The translations under genes were made by a program, and so were the position numbers. Shown here in pieces: positions 10,926 through 20,976 of a stretch of 64,000 nt of DNA. Numbering within the stretch: the first letter of the stretch is position 1; each line of letters starts with the position of its first letter. This DNA comes from Sphaerulina vaccinii (lineage: Eukaryota > Ascomycota > Dothideomycetes > Mycosphaerellales > Mycosphaerellaceae). Below the pieces are notes generated by a model, which was not told where the DNA came from, did no database searches, and worked only from the letters and a program-made list of their open reading frames with translations. The stretch is taken from NCBI GenBank assembly GCA_022570795.1, contig JAKUDP010000012.1, positions 1,240,001 to 1,304,000 on the forward strand. The letters are read 5' to 3'.

Positions 10926-10969
10926 GATTCATGTACACATATATCGTCTTGGCAGCATGATGTTGTGAG
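10926..10969 (+). repeat. Direct repeat, left copy (flanks amine oxidase gene)
   Basis: About 44 bp matching 14749-14790 with a few differences; 21 consecutive bases (10945-10965) are identical. Both copies lie in the same orientation, 3.8 kb apart, either side of the copper amine oxidase gene. Confidence 0.7.
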
Positions 10970-12190
10970 AGGCGCAAGCGGTGGACTTTTGCAGCAATGA
11001 GGAACGAGCGACGTCTCGCGGCAATGTTGGAAAGCTCCTTCTCGGGTTTGTGAACAGTTCTTTTCTCAACAACAAGGCGATCTCTTCACACTCCACATCA
11101 TCACCATCACCACTGGATGCTGAGTGGAGCAGTCATTTCACTTGAGTATGGAGTACGAAGACAATACGTCAGCGGGACGAGGTTCCGCAAGATCACGTTT
11201 CCACTCGACGTCGTACCAAGACAGCAGCACAACTTCAACCCTCTCGAGCTGTATGCAGGTACACCGTTGACCTAAGGTTTCGTCTAATACCTGCGACAAC
11301 GTGCGAGCACGCAGCACAACCGCCTTGCATACACCATGCAGTCTGGACGAAGTAAAGGTGGCAAAAGCGTCACGTTCGAGCACGATCACAAGCCGTGAGG
11401 TCGCCAGACGATCAGGTCGTAATGCTATGCTAGGCTGTCTGATCGAGACCCGACAGGCTGTCACGCTCTGTTGGAGACCATGTTACGCTGGTGACGCTCT
11501 GCGACGCGATACATTGATCTGAGCATTCGGCCTAATGACCACTCTGCAGGCAGTATGCAGTCACCGACCATTGGCAAGCACTATCTGCTTCGTGCTTCCT
11601 CTGGATCATCAGCGCATCTTCCAGGCAGGTGGAGGCTACTGTCAAAGCCACAATGATTGCAAGCAGACTTGAGAGCAGAATACTCAGAATGAAGCTCTGG
11701 GCTAGACTGATCTTGACTTCAGATCGAAGCGCGATCTACTTGCTGTTGAAGCACCAACCGAGACGAGCGATCATAAGCCACGATGATCCAAGTGGTCGCG
11801 AAGTTGCTCGATGCAGATTGTCTCCACGCCTGGTGTCAGCCGGACGCCTTGCGCTATCTTGGAAACTAGGCACACGACGCCTACGACTCGGCCAAGGACT
11901 TCAAGATCCACAAGGGCAATGGCAAGCTAAGCAGCTACCTCACGAGTGATAGTGGCTCAAATCGATGCTGTCTCCGACTCCAATGCTACATTGGACCTCT
12001 CCGATGTGCGGCGCGAAAAGACATGCCACTCCAGGCGGCCGCTACTCTCGTAGTGTCCATCGGCACGCCCATGTACACTCACTTTCGAATTGCATGCGCT
12101 TCTCTTGATAGGCGCTCTGGGTCACGAATGGAGTCTGTTAGAGGGTGGGGGCTGCTTGCGAAGCCGCAGTGATTGCGGAATTCCGCGAGA

Positions 12191-12200
12191 AGATATATAT
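12191..12200 (+). promoter_or_regulatory. TATA-like element
   Basis: AGATATATAT lies about 46 bp before the chosen ATG of the copper amine oxidase at 12246. It is close for a TATA box with a normal leader but is the only such element nearby. Confidence 0.3.
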
Positions 12201-12245
12201 GTTAAGTGGAAGTGTAGGTATCTTGTTCTTAGCACTCCAGACGCG

Positions 12246-14663
12246 ATGAGGACTTCCACGATGTTCCGATCGTCTCTCCTCGCATTGATTTCTCTCTCAC
12301 TTTATCTAGGTCAGGTCATCGCAGCTCCGAAGCCTAAGGCACCTTGGATTCAAGCTGCGCGATCTCGATTGGCGAAGAGTGGCCACTCTGGCATCGACCT
12401 GTGGAAGAGATGGTCGAATGAGAGCACCTGCGCGAGCCCTGCACCACAAGCCGTCTCGGCTCCGAAACAGAACATCTGGCTAGGTTTGACAGATGGCGAA
12501 GCCGCCAGCGTCACGAGTTGGCTGTTCGCCCAAGCTAACCTCAATCTGACCACAACCGAGCTGGCCGGAGAATGGGATAACGCTGTACTCCTTGTGGAGC
12601 TCATGCCACCGAATAAGACTGACGCTTTGGCATATATCGACAACTATGGGGTTTCACCTGTGCGTTATGCTCATGTTGTACTCGATAATAGAGCAACACT
12701 CGAAGCAACCTATAGTGACATACTGGTCGGACCTCTGCCTGTCCAGAATGGTACCACTGCTTGGCAACCGCTGGAGTACACTGCTACACGCAAGACTGGA
12801 GGCAGTGTCCGGAACCTTGATGCGCCTTCAGACACTCAGCATGCCTGGATCACGAACGTCACAGGCTCCATCCAGGACATTACTCTTGACTTGTGGGGTG
12901 GCTTTGCGAACGGTTCCGACAACGATACGCTCGATGTTTGGGGCATCGATCCTTTGTGGCAGGACGAAGATGGCAGCGGCAAGCTCAAGTTGACATATTG
13001 GGCCACTTTCTGGAACCAACCCACAGATGCGTTCGATGCCGGAACTCTTCTACCACTAGGTCTCTTCTTGAAAGCAGATGTCTCCGGTCGTGATCCTGCT
13101 TTATGGAAACACGAGGGATGGCTTTACAACGACATCTTCTACCCGACTACAGAGGCGTTCAGAAATGCATTCTATGCGCCTGGTTTTGTCAAACTTGGTG
13201 CGAATGTAGAAGGTGCATGGGCTACCACTGATCAGCAAGGTGAAGTGGCACCTCTCGACACTTCTTTACCTCCTGTGATGAGTGCACCTGGTAGCTCACG
13301 CTACTCAGTGGATGCGGAGAGCAAGTATGTGGAATGGATGGACTTTAGCTTCTACCTTGCTTTCACTCGTGATCGCGGATTGAACCTATTCGACATCCGA
13401 TACAAGGGCGAAAGAATTCTGTATGAGTTAGGACTGCAAGAAGCGCTGGCCCACTACGCTGGTAATGACCCTGTGCAGTCAGGCACTGGATACCTGGACT
13501 CCTACTATGGTTTCGGGCCATATGCCTTTCAGCTGGTACCAGGATATGACTGCCCATCATATGCTTCATACATGAACACGAGCTTCTACGTTTCAGAGGA
13601 GACCCATACACACATCAACTCCATCTGCTTCTTCGAGTATGATGCATCATACCCCATGCAACGACACTCTACGAGCTCCTATGTTGCGAACACGAAGAAT
13701 ATCTTCTTCACGGTCCGCAGTGTAAGCACAGTTGGCAACTACGACTACATGTTCAGCTACGAGTTCTATCTTGATGGCTCTATACGCATAGAAGTCCGAG
13801 CATCAGGCTATATTCAATCAGCCTATTGGGCTACCAACCACGACTATGGCTATAAGATACACGATAACCTCTCTGGTTCGATGCACGACCACGTTTTGAA
13901 CTTCAAGGCCGACTTCGACATCCTGGGTACCGACAATACCATGGAGCTGACCACGAACATACCAGTCTCCGAGTCCTACACATGGTCCGACAAACCACGA
14001 AATACGATGAAACTAGCCCGACGCTTCATCGAGAACGAAGACGAGAGTGGCCTCACGTACGATGCCAACTCTGCAACTCAATACCGAGTCATCAATACCG
14101 CAGTCCCGAACAAGTATGGCGAGTATCGTGGCTACCGCATCCTACCCGAGTCGACAGTTCACCTTACAATTCAGAACTCTTCCAATCTAGGCGATGCAAT
14201 CGGCTGGTCTAAGTACGATCTTGCAGTTACCAAGCAGAAAGACAGCGAACCACGTTCTGCCCATCCATACAATGGACAAGATATCCACAACCCACCCGTC
14301 AACTTCGACCACTTCTTCGATGGAGAAAGTCTGATGCAAGAAGACCTTGTATGTTGGTTCAATCTAGGCATGCACCACGTTCCACATACGGGCGACTTGC
14401 CAAATACTGTGTTTACGACTGCGCATAGCAGTGTTGTGTTCATGCCATCTAATTACTTCGATTTGGATGAGAGTCGGAACACTGTGAATATGGTGAGAGT
14501 TGCTTACGAAGGCGGGAGTGTCTCTGAGGTAGAAACGTTCGGTCAAGCACAACAGGATGTCTGCGAGGTAGATGCATTGTGGGATTATACGGGCGATGTG
14601 GTGATCAGGAAGTTCCCTTATGATCCGAATGATCAGTTCTTTGAGACGGATAGTATCGAGTGA
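12246..14663 (+). CDS. Secreted copper amine oxidase (TPQ cofactor)
   Basis: This enzyme oxidatively deaminates primary amines to aldehyde, ammonia and H2O2, using copper and a topaquinone made from its own tyrosine. I chose ATG 12246 because it begins a signal peptide (MFRSSLLALISLSLYLGQVIAA); the frame extends 52 codons upstream without family character. From this start the protein has 805 residues. Active-site features are visible: the catalytic-base motif YLDSYYGFG (Asp418), the cofactor motif TVGNYDY (Tyr499 as TPQ precursor), the copper ligand pair HDH (His547/His549) and a third-ligand region GMHHVPHTGDLP (His710/711). All key residues are present, so it should be active. Secretion suggests extracellular amine use as a nitrogen source. 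No intron is needed, and a 44-bp direct repeat flanks the gene. Confidence 0.93.
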   Translation: MRTSTMFRSSLLALISLSLYLGQVIAAPKPKAPWIQAARSRLAKSGHSGIDLWKRWSNESTCASPAPQAVSAPKQNIWLGLTDGEAASVTSWLFAQANLNLTTTELAGEWDNAVLLVELMPPNKTDALAYIDNYGVSPVRYAHVVLDNRATLEATYSDILVGPLPVQNGTTAWQPLEYTATRKTGGSVRNLDAPSDTQHAWITNVTGSIQDITLDLWGGFANGSDNDTLDVWGIDPLWQDEDGSGKLKLTYWATFWNQPTDAFDAGTLLPLGLFLKADVSGRDPALWKHEGWLYNDIFYPTTEAFRNAFYAPGFVKLGANVEGAWATTDQQGEVAPLDTSLPPVMSAPGSSRYSVDAESKYVEWMDFSFYLAFTRDRGLNLFDIRYKGERILYELGLQEALAHYAGNDPVQSGTGYLDSYYGFGPYAFQLVPGYDCPSYASYMNTSFYVSEETHTHINSICFFEYDASYPMQRHSTSSYVANTKNIFFTVRSVSTVGNYDYMFSYEFYLDGSIRIEVRASGYIQSAYWATNHDYGYKIHDNLSGSMHDHVLNFKADFDILGTDNTMELTTNIPVSESYTWSDKPRNTMKLARRFIENEDESGLTYDANSATQYRVINTAVPNKYGEYRGYRILPESTVHLTIQNSSNLGDAIGWSKYDLAVTKQKDSEPRSAHPYNGQDIHNPPVNFDHFFDGESLMQEDLVCWFNLGMHHVPHTGDLPNTVFTTAHSSVVFMPSNYFDLDESRNTVNMVRVAYEGGSVSEVETFGQAQQDVCEVDALWDYTGDVVIRKFPYDPNDQFFETDSIE

Positions 14664-14748
14664 GAGATTGGCCAAGGAGAATAACCTGGTCCAACGATAG
14701 CGCACAGCAAGTCGCAATACTGAAGCTTAGCCTGGTCATGGCTGGTTA

Positions 14749-14790
14749 GACTCATGTACGTATACCGTCTTGGCAGCATGATGTTGGGAG
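14749..14790 (+). repeat. Direct repeat, right copy
   Basis: Partner of the repeat at 10926-10969; bases 14766-14786 are identical to 10945-10965. It lies about 85 bp after the stop of the amine oxidase gene. Confidence 0.7.
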
Positions 14791-14896
14791 ATGCAACGTG
14801 GTAGGACGGGCGATGGTGAAAATGGCTTCTGACTTGCTGGTGAACTTCAATTCTCTTCCTGGTCGAAACTGCAGCTACCTCTGCATCTTTCTCATT

Positions 14897-15243
14897 TCAA
14901 CCAATGTTGACATTCCCAATACTAGAACTGCTAGAGCTCGAACTCGAACTGCCATCTGAAGAACCCGCAGACGAAGAAGTGCATTGAATGAGATCTGTGA
15001 AGAAAGTCAGCACGACGCTGCTCCTATCGATCTGCAAGAGGACAACTCACTGCACTCGCTCGAGCTTGAACTCGTGCTGTTTCCACTTGCTGCTCCTGCA
15101 CTCGAGCCTCCAATCAGACCAATTCCAAGGACGCCGCCACCATCGCTAGATCCTGTTGAGGCAGTTTGACGGGAGAAGAGGATAGGCCATGCTGCTGTTG
15201 TGGATAACAAGGCTGTGACGAGGAGAGGCAACGAGAGATGCAT
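14897..15243 (-). CDS. Ser-rich small secreted protein A
   Basis: Two exons: 15243-15051 and 14994-14897, with a 56-nt intron (donor gtgagt, acceptor acag). ATG 15243 starts a strong signal peptide (MHLSLPLLVTALLSTTAAW). The mature part is short and Ser/Gly-rich and contains GVLGIGLIGGSSAG, a single Cys pair in CNLIQC, then a long Ser tract ending IGNVNIG. The whole protein is about 96 residues. It shares this exact architecture with the gene 1 kb away on the opposite strand (16268-16721), so the two are paralogues arranged head to head. Function unknown; the hydrophobic GxLGIxLxGG core plus Ser-rich linker could be a wall-associated or effector-like peptide, which is inference. Confidence 0.7.
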
Positions 15244-16267
15244 GTTCGTGGATGATTGGTAGTTTGCCTGTGTAGCCTGCTTGTGAAGAGGTGTGCTTGT
15301 TCTTGCTTGAGTTGGTCTTCGTGCGGAGTGGAGGGACAATTCAATCTGGAAGACAAAGGTTAGTTGTAGAAGCGCGTGGTAGTCTTGCTGATCGACAGTC
15401 CCCGGGATGTAGCATATGCACGTAGGCTACACTTGCCAGCTCACGAGCTGTTCGTTTGCCGCTTGCATGTCTCTGGGAGCTGCAAGAGCTGTTCTTGTCC
15501 ATGTATACAGCCGTGCTGGAAAGATTGACTCTATAGAAATATTGTCGATCAGTGGAAACTACTGCAGCTATAGCAGCATTGCGCAGAAGTGCGCTCGAAC
15601 GCTGCCTTGTAGGCATGCTGCCCAGATCTGGAAGGTCGATACCATGCGAGAGGATGTTGGCCGCCAACATACCGTGCAAAAGGCGACTGTGACAAGGTTT
15701 CTCGTGGAACGAGCACAACATGCTATCGCAAGCGACAAGTCAGCTGGCAGTGATGGCAGTAACGATTGATGTCTCGGAGCTGGTCTCCGCGGTGCTGATA
15801 GGTGCTGCTCTGGCGGCCGAAGCATTCGAAGCTTTGCCATGTGCCGCTTAAGCTTCACCGCTTGGCACATAGCCGCGAGTCGGAATAGCAGTGCTGCAGG
15901 CTAGTCGTGTAGTGCAAGTGTGCTGCATCGCGATAATGTGCATCTATACTGTATGTCGACTTGTAGCTTCTAGCATGTCACTGTCGCGATTCAATGGCAC
16001 TCTAGCTGTGCCGCCTCTGCCTTTACCTGCCTTTGGCAACAGCATTCGCGGAAAGTCACGGCCTCGATATCGAGCAAGCCGCTGAAGTGCTGTAGCGAAG
16101 CCATTGGGCTGGTACTGCTGCGCAGCTCCGACGGTCTTGCAATATAAGAGCTGGCAGAGTACAATCGGGCACAGGGTCCCAGCTGCTTCTTCTCATCCGT
16201 TCGCTTCAAGGGAGTTTCATCGCTCGTTCTCAGGCTCCATCGCGCAGAAAGCCTCGTCAAGACGAAG
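15244..16267. promoter_or_regulatory. Shared divergent promoter region of the secreted-protein pair
   Basis: About 1 kb separates the start codons of the two divergent paralogues. An AATATAAGAG element at 16141-16150 lies roughly 120 bp before the plus-strand start and may be its TATA box. ORFs of up to 126 codons in this stretch do not look coding. Confidence 0.4.
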
Positions 16268-16721
16268 ATGCAGTTCACCATCCTCTATGCCGCCCTTCTG
16301 TGCACGCTGACAGCAGCTGTGCCAGTTGGGACCAGAACAACTTCTGCACTCCAGGCTCGCCAGTCGTCCGGCTCTTCCAATGGCCAAGGTTCTACATCGA
16401 CTTCCACAACAAACAACAATGGCTTGTTGGGCATCAGTCTTGTAGGAGGTAGGTTCTATCAGGCGAATGGCAGCTATGAGGAGCAAGCTAATGCCACATA
16501 GGATCTGCGTCCGCTTCAGACGATGGAGCCACTACTAGTGAAGGGTCTACATCGACTTGTGGTAAGTGGGCAAGACTCTCTTCTTGAAATGGGTGCTGAT
16601 AGCACTCGCAGGGCTTCTTTCTTGTTCCGCGAGCAGTGGAGCTGCGGGTCCGAATGGTTCTAGTACATCGTCGACATCGAGCAGCCCAGGTGGTGGTAGT
16701 GTTGTCCTGCCATCGGCTTAG
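16268..16721 (+). CDS. Ser-rich small secreted protein B
   Basis: Three exons by frame and splice signals: 16268-16448, 16502-16561 and 16612-16721 (donors gtaggt and gtaagt, acceptors atag and gcag). The unspliced ORF ends early at 16501 inside intron 1, so the spliced model matters. The signal peptide is MQFTILYAALLCTLTAAVP, followed by a Ser/Thr/Gln/Asn-rich linker, then GLLGISLVGGSASAS, a Cys pair in CGLLSC and a Ser/Gly-rich tail ending VVLPSA. The product is about 116 residues. Order and spacing of the GLLGI-x-L-x-GG and C-x-L-[LI]-x-C motifs match the minus-strand neighbour, so the two arose by an inverted duplication. Function unknown. Confidence 0.7.
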
Positions 16722-17399
16722 TTATGATGAACGATGGGCATATTATCTTGATGCTGATGATGATGACGGTAACGACCATGCTGGTAAGGGAAACAGAAGG
16801 ACTGATGTGAAGGAGATCGTTGCAAGGTGATGCGAGGCAGTTGGTTACGTAATTGCTTGGGGCAATTTCATGAACATTGGAATATATGAATCAGATCGTG
16901 TAGGAGTCAACAACTGATCGTTCTGAGCAATCTACAGTGCGTTCTATATACTAAATTGCTCGCCAAGATCTGAGAAATCTCTACACAAGACTAGTGCACT
17001 AGTTTCTCATATCTGAGACCACTTCTTGGCTTATATTCGGTGTATTCGGCTATCCGCGCAACACAAGGAGCCGGGCGAGGGCGGGAGGTGGCGTTACCCG
17101 CGCACAGACAATCGAATTCCAGGACCACATCTCACTCAACCTCTTCGTTCTACACTCTTCTCTTTCGTGAGCATGATCTGTAACCGAACCTCACTGAACG
17201 AAGCTATGATGGAGTGTGATGCTATATCACTTGCTAGGCATACTATCAAGTTAGAGCATTATAAAGCCTCAAGACCTTGGCGATACGTCAGTCCCAAGAG
17301 CCTGATGGTCAACCACCACATCATAAAGCCAAAGCCAAAACCATGGCCATGCCATTGAGATAGCATCTCTCGTCAAACCAGTTCATTTCCTAGCCAGCC
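16722..17399. other. Intergenic with a small palindrome
   Basis: Holds the glutaminase promoter. At 16990-17003 there is a perfect 14-bp palindrome ACTAGTGCACTAGT, inside a looser inverted arrangement whose outer arms are GCCAAG (16962-16967) and CTTGGC (near 17025-17030). No gene is seen. Confidence 0.5.
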
Positions 17400-19074
17400 A
17401 TGAAATCTCCAATTCCGGACTACCTTCAAAGAGTGCTCGAGAATGCTCGCCCCAACGAATCTGGGGCTCCAGCTGGTTACATCGATGTCCTTGCAAAAGC
17501 CGATACGAGCAAGCTAGGCGTAGCAATTGCCATGGTCGATGGGAACGTCTACAGTGCAGGAGATGATGAGGTCGAGTTCTCAATACAGTCTATTTCTAAA
17601 GTAAGGTAGCCTCTCTTGTCAATGCCTCAGGGACCTCAACCATACCAAGGTCGCACGCCCAGGGACAGACCAATGGAGAAAGACTATGCGGCATTCAGAG
17701 ATACTTGCTCAATTCTGACTTGCTACTTTCAGGCTTTCGTATACGCACTCGGCATCGAAGATGCAGGTCTAGAAGCCGTGCTAGACAAGATCGGAGTTGA
17801 GCCCTCAGGCGGTGCATTCAATGAGCTTTCTCTTCACGAAGGCTCGAACCGGCCCATGCACCCAATGATCAATGCTGGGGCGATTACAGCTCACTCGTTA
17901 GTTGTTCGGCCAGATGCGACTGCAGAAGAGCGGACTGATAGGATCTTGAAAGTCATGTCCAAGCTGGCAGGTAAGTCTCGCAGAACTCAAGCCCACTGAG
18001 GCAATCGGGTTGGAGACAGAGCGGTTGGGCGAAGAGAGTAGGTTTTCAGAGATGTCTGCTGACTTTTGATCCAGGCAGAGAGCTCAAAGTGTGCGAAGAA
18101 GTTTACGAAGCTGAAATGAAAGACTGGGACCGCAACATGGGCCTCGCTCACATGCTGAAAGCAGCTGGCATCGTCCGCTGTGATCCTCGCGAGGTGGTGA
18201 AAGGTTACATTCGGCAATGCTCGATCAATGTCACAGTGCGAGATCTGGCTTTGATGGCCGCGACGTTGAGCAACGCAGGTTATCATCCTGTAACAGGTGA
18301 GAAGATCTTTCCGCACAATAGCGTACGTCAGGTACTGTCAGTCATGACGACTTGCGGAATGTACGATGCTGCGGGCGACTGGGTCTCCAATGTCGGCATC
18401 CCAGCCAAGAGTGGCGTGGCTGGAGGTATCCTTGGTGCACTTCCAGGTCAAGTCGGTTTGGCAGCTTTCTCTCCTAAGCTCGATGACAAAGGCAACAGCG
18501 TTCGTGGCGTTGCGATCTGTGCGCAATTGTCACGAGATATGGGACTACACATGATGGACGTCAGCCAGATTGCTCGCTCGACTGTGGAGACAACCATTGC
18601 GACGCTCAAGACTGCAGACGATCATCTTCCCAACTGCAAGCGTCGGGTTGCCATCTTCCACATGCGAGGTGCAGTCCGCTTCGCAGGCTCAGAGATCTTT
18701 ACGCGTGCACTGACAAGAGAACTTGGAGAGGCGGTCGGCTGAAGATCCTGGTTCAGGAGCTTATGCGGATGCATGTGCAGTCGTGCTTTCGTTTCGTGAT
18801 GTGTTCTCTCTGAACAAAGTGGCTCGAAGGGTCATTCACGAGGACATCAGTCGTTTGCTCGCAGATGAAAGGAGCGTAATTGTCATCGATCCGACAGGCG
18901 TGTTGCGATGGGAGCGCGATGGCAAAGAGCACCATCCTGAGGTTGTGGCGAATCAGGATCAAGCAAGAGAGTAAGTGCTTCCGCATCCAACTTCTCCTGT
19001 AATATTGGCTGACTGTGCACACTAGGTTCATCGGCGGTGCTGGCTGCTCGGCATCAATCGAGCAGAGCTGGTGA
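17400..19074 (+). CDS. Glutaminase (GlsA family) with frameshifted C-terminal STAS-like domain
   Basis: Serine-dependent beta-lactamase-like glutaminase, converting glutamine to glutamate and ammonia. Exons: 17400-17600, 17733-17970, 18075-18970 and 19026-19074, all with good GT-AG borders. The catalytic SISK tetrad (Ser64, Lys67), the HPMINAGAI block and the SGVAGGI block near the end of the catalytic domain are visible. After the catalytic domain a STAS-like segment begins (VAIFHMRGAVRFAGSEIFTRALTREL), but the frame then reads GEAVG and stops at TGA 18740-18742. Skipping one G at 18725/18726 restores an open frame (ERRSAEDPGSG, then SFRDVFSLN and SVIVIDPTGVL) that runs to a proper splice site and stop at 19074. 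So either the STAS-like half is broken, or the assembly has a one-base error. A frame-preserving intron (about 18670-18755) is possible but would delete the STAS core. Confidence 0.85.
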
Positions 19075-19510
19075 TCGTAGTACTATAGGCACTCTCTTTC
19101 TACCACCGATCGCTGGTAGGACTGCTCAAACATCTGAGGTTGCCATGATCGAGCTGTTGTCGTCTATGAGGCATTAGTGGGCAAATGGCCTTGTATGCTG
19201 TTGTTGTCCATTACTATCAAAGCGATCAGGGCACTGAAGGACATGCATATAGAATAAGTGAAAGCAGAGGCCTCAACGCCGAACAGAGTTCCATAGCTGC
19301 TCATATGGATTTCTGAAAAGTGCACACTTCAGCTAGCGGCGGGCGTTCCCGAGCCGTTTCGGCCAACGAGGATGCTCAGATCCGGATTTTGTAAGGTATG
19401 GAATGAATCCATTAATGACAGGATATGTGATGATGTTCTGCTTCCAGTGCTGATAATCTTGGTCAAGCTACTCATATGCTGGCGTGATTATCTTGCCGCA
19501 TGATGTTGCT
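19075..19510. other. Convergent 3' flank, nothing seen
   Basis: Lies between the convergent glutaminase and MAPEG genes. I see no gene or repeat. Confidence 0.5.
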
Positions 19511-19987
19511 TCAATTCTGATCTGCAATCGCCTTCGAAGCCCGATACAAGATCGCAAATGCCCAGCCAGTTCCAGCAAAGTACAACAAACTCCTCAGATA
19601 GCTCCACACTCTCGTCTCAGTCGTCAAGTAGTTGGCAGTGTACAGAATGCGAATCAGGTTCCAGCCATAGACGAAGCTCTCCAGGCCAATGCTGCCTTTG
19701 CCTAGCTTATTTTCTGCTAGCAGGCCAGCGAACACTGCAGCAACGTAGAGAGGCATGTTCTCTAGGTGATTTCTGTGGCATGACTCTGCTCGCTCGAAAG
19801 CTGCGAACTCAGCCACTGTGAGGCACTTTTTGAGTGCTTCGTGGTATGAAGTGCCTTTGGGATTGCGGTTGTCGTGGCGCTTCATGTCGCCCTTGGAGGC
19901 TCTGTTGATTGCCCAGCCATGAGGGAAGATGGCCAGGACATAGTAGAATGGGATGGAGAGGATTGGCAGGTTGAGTGCTGAGGCCAT
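19511..19987 (-). CDS. MAPEG-family membrane protein
   Basis: Membrane protein of the eicosanoid/glutathione-metabolism (MAPEG) family, which includes microsomal glutathione S-transferases. The single-exon product has 158 residues, the usual family length, with four hydrophobic segments: LNLPILSIPFYYVLAIF near the N-terminus, MPLYVAAVFAGLLA, a segment around FVYGWNLIRILYTANYL, and SLLYFAGTGWAFAILY near the C-terminus. The family signature is clear: FERAESCHRNHLENMP, matching the R-x(n)-N-x-x-E pattern that contacts glutathione. It probably sits in the ER or outer mitochondrial membrane. Substrate cannot be told from sequence. Confidence 0.88.
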   Translation of the reverse strand: MASALNLPILSIPFYYVLAIFPHGWAINRASKGDMKRHDNRNPKGTSYHEALKKCLTVAEFAAFERAESCHRNHLENMPLYVAAVFAGLLAENKLGKGSIGLESFVYGWNLIRILYTANYLTTETRVWSYLRSLLYFAGTGWAFAILYRASKAIADQN

Positions 19988-20250
19988 GATGATCGTTCTT
20001 GTTCTTGTCTGTTCTTGACGGTATGATAAGGGTCTTAAGACTTCTGGTATAGCTCTGTCGATACGTAGTCCTCTGAGGTTCCTGACTCAAAGGCAGGCCT
20101 GGGCGACTTCTTGATATGTATGGGACGTCGCTATCATGTGAAGCCGCGGGAGGTTGTCTTCCGGGCGTAGTTATGAATCTTGGCTTTGCAGTATAGCACT
20201 GTCGGCTTCTGGTCACTGCGTTGTACGAGCTCCGGATTTAAGAGCGATGG

Positions 20251-20892
20251 CTACTGTGGCACAGACTCGCTCGATGTCGTTATCCGAGGATAGAGGATGC
20301 CTCTCCAGCCTCTTTTCACTTGAAAGTGGGTCTCGTCCGTGCTCATCCCGCAGCGAGCCGCCGACACCCCGCGATGCCCAAGACTTCCTTCCACTTCATC
20401 AACTGCATCTCCATCAACAAGCAAACAATACCGAAGGCACAAACTCGACCAACAGCGGAGTGATGTGCTATTTCTCGAACACATGCCTCTCCCTGCACCA
20501 CCACTGGCCAGCATTACTGCCAAGACTTGCTCGATCGCGATGTCTGACCGACACGATGCTCCAAACTCAATTGTGTGCCAACAGCCACCCCACCTCTTGA
20601 GCGGCGCATAGATTCGCTGGAACAGGTCAAGCTCTTCCTCTTTCCAGCTGTGGGAGTGTGCTACACCTGCATGTCGTGCCTTGCAAGATGGCTCAAGGCT
20701 GTTCACAGGATGCGCTATCGACTCACGAGGCTCTCCAGGTAGGCTGGGAGCTGACCTCGATCGGCTAGATGGGTGGTAGCTCTTATCGCAGCTCCCATGA
20801 TAACCCACGTAGCTCCAGCCTCTGTGTCTACGTAGGTAAGAGCTTACCTTGCTCGTTGTTGTCATCACCCAAGAACAGTCTGTGGTGAGCAA
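20251..20892 (-). CDS. Doubtful ORF with a Myb/SANT-like stretch
   Basis: An ORF of 213 codons with mixed support. One stretch (WKEEELDLFQRIYAPLKRW, then CWHTIEFGASCRSDIAIEQV) has the Trp-EE-L, then W-x-x-I/E, then GRS-like pattern of a Myb/SANT helix-turn-helix. The flanking residues are less convincing (Cys/Ser/Arg-rich, no conserved pattern), and plausible intron borders exist on both sides of the stretch, so the true model may be spliced. It diverges from the phosphatase-like gene at 20977. If real, it would be a small DNA-binding protein. I cannot exclude a chance ORF. Confidence 0.3.
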   Translation of the reverse strand: MLTTDCSWVMTTTSKVSSYLRRHRGWSYVGYHGSCDKSYHPSSRSRSAPSLPGEPRESIAHPVNSLEPSCKARHAGVAHSHSWKEEELDLFQRIYAPLKRWGGCWHTIEFGASCRSDIAIEQVLAVMLASGGAGRGMCSRNSTSLRCWSSLCLRYCLLVDGDAVDEVEGSLGHRGVSAARCGMSTDETHFQVKRGWRGILYPRITTSSESVPQ

Positions 20893-20976
20893 GACTCCCA
20901 GGACTCTTCTTTACATCTGGTGGTGTGCGCTGCTGGCAGCTGGAGAACTCTCCGAACTTCCAGCCTTCCTCGCGAA

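Larger units (their letters stand above)
9521..12245. other. Intergenic, 2.7 kb, no convincing gene
   Basis: This spans the divergent region between the disordered-protein gene and the copper amine oxidase gene. Overlapping ORFs up to 175 codons occur, including a Cys-rich minus-strand one at 9517-10044, but composition and overlap with the 9520 gene argue that they are untranslated leader. A 44-bp sequence at 10926-10969 recurs downstream of the amine oxidase gene. A small spliced gene cannot be excluded. Confidence 0.4.

Noticed and set aside
18670..18755. Intron restoring the glutaminase frame
   Set aside because: The donor is weak (gtgcag) and splicing would delete the core strand of the STAS-like domain; a one-base indel is simpler.
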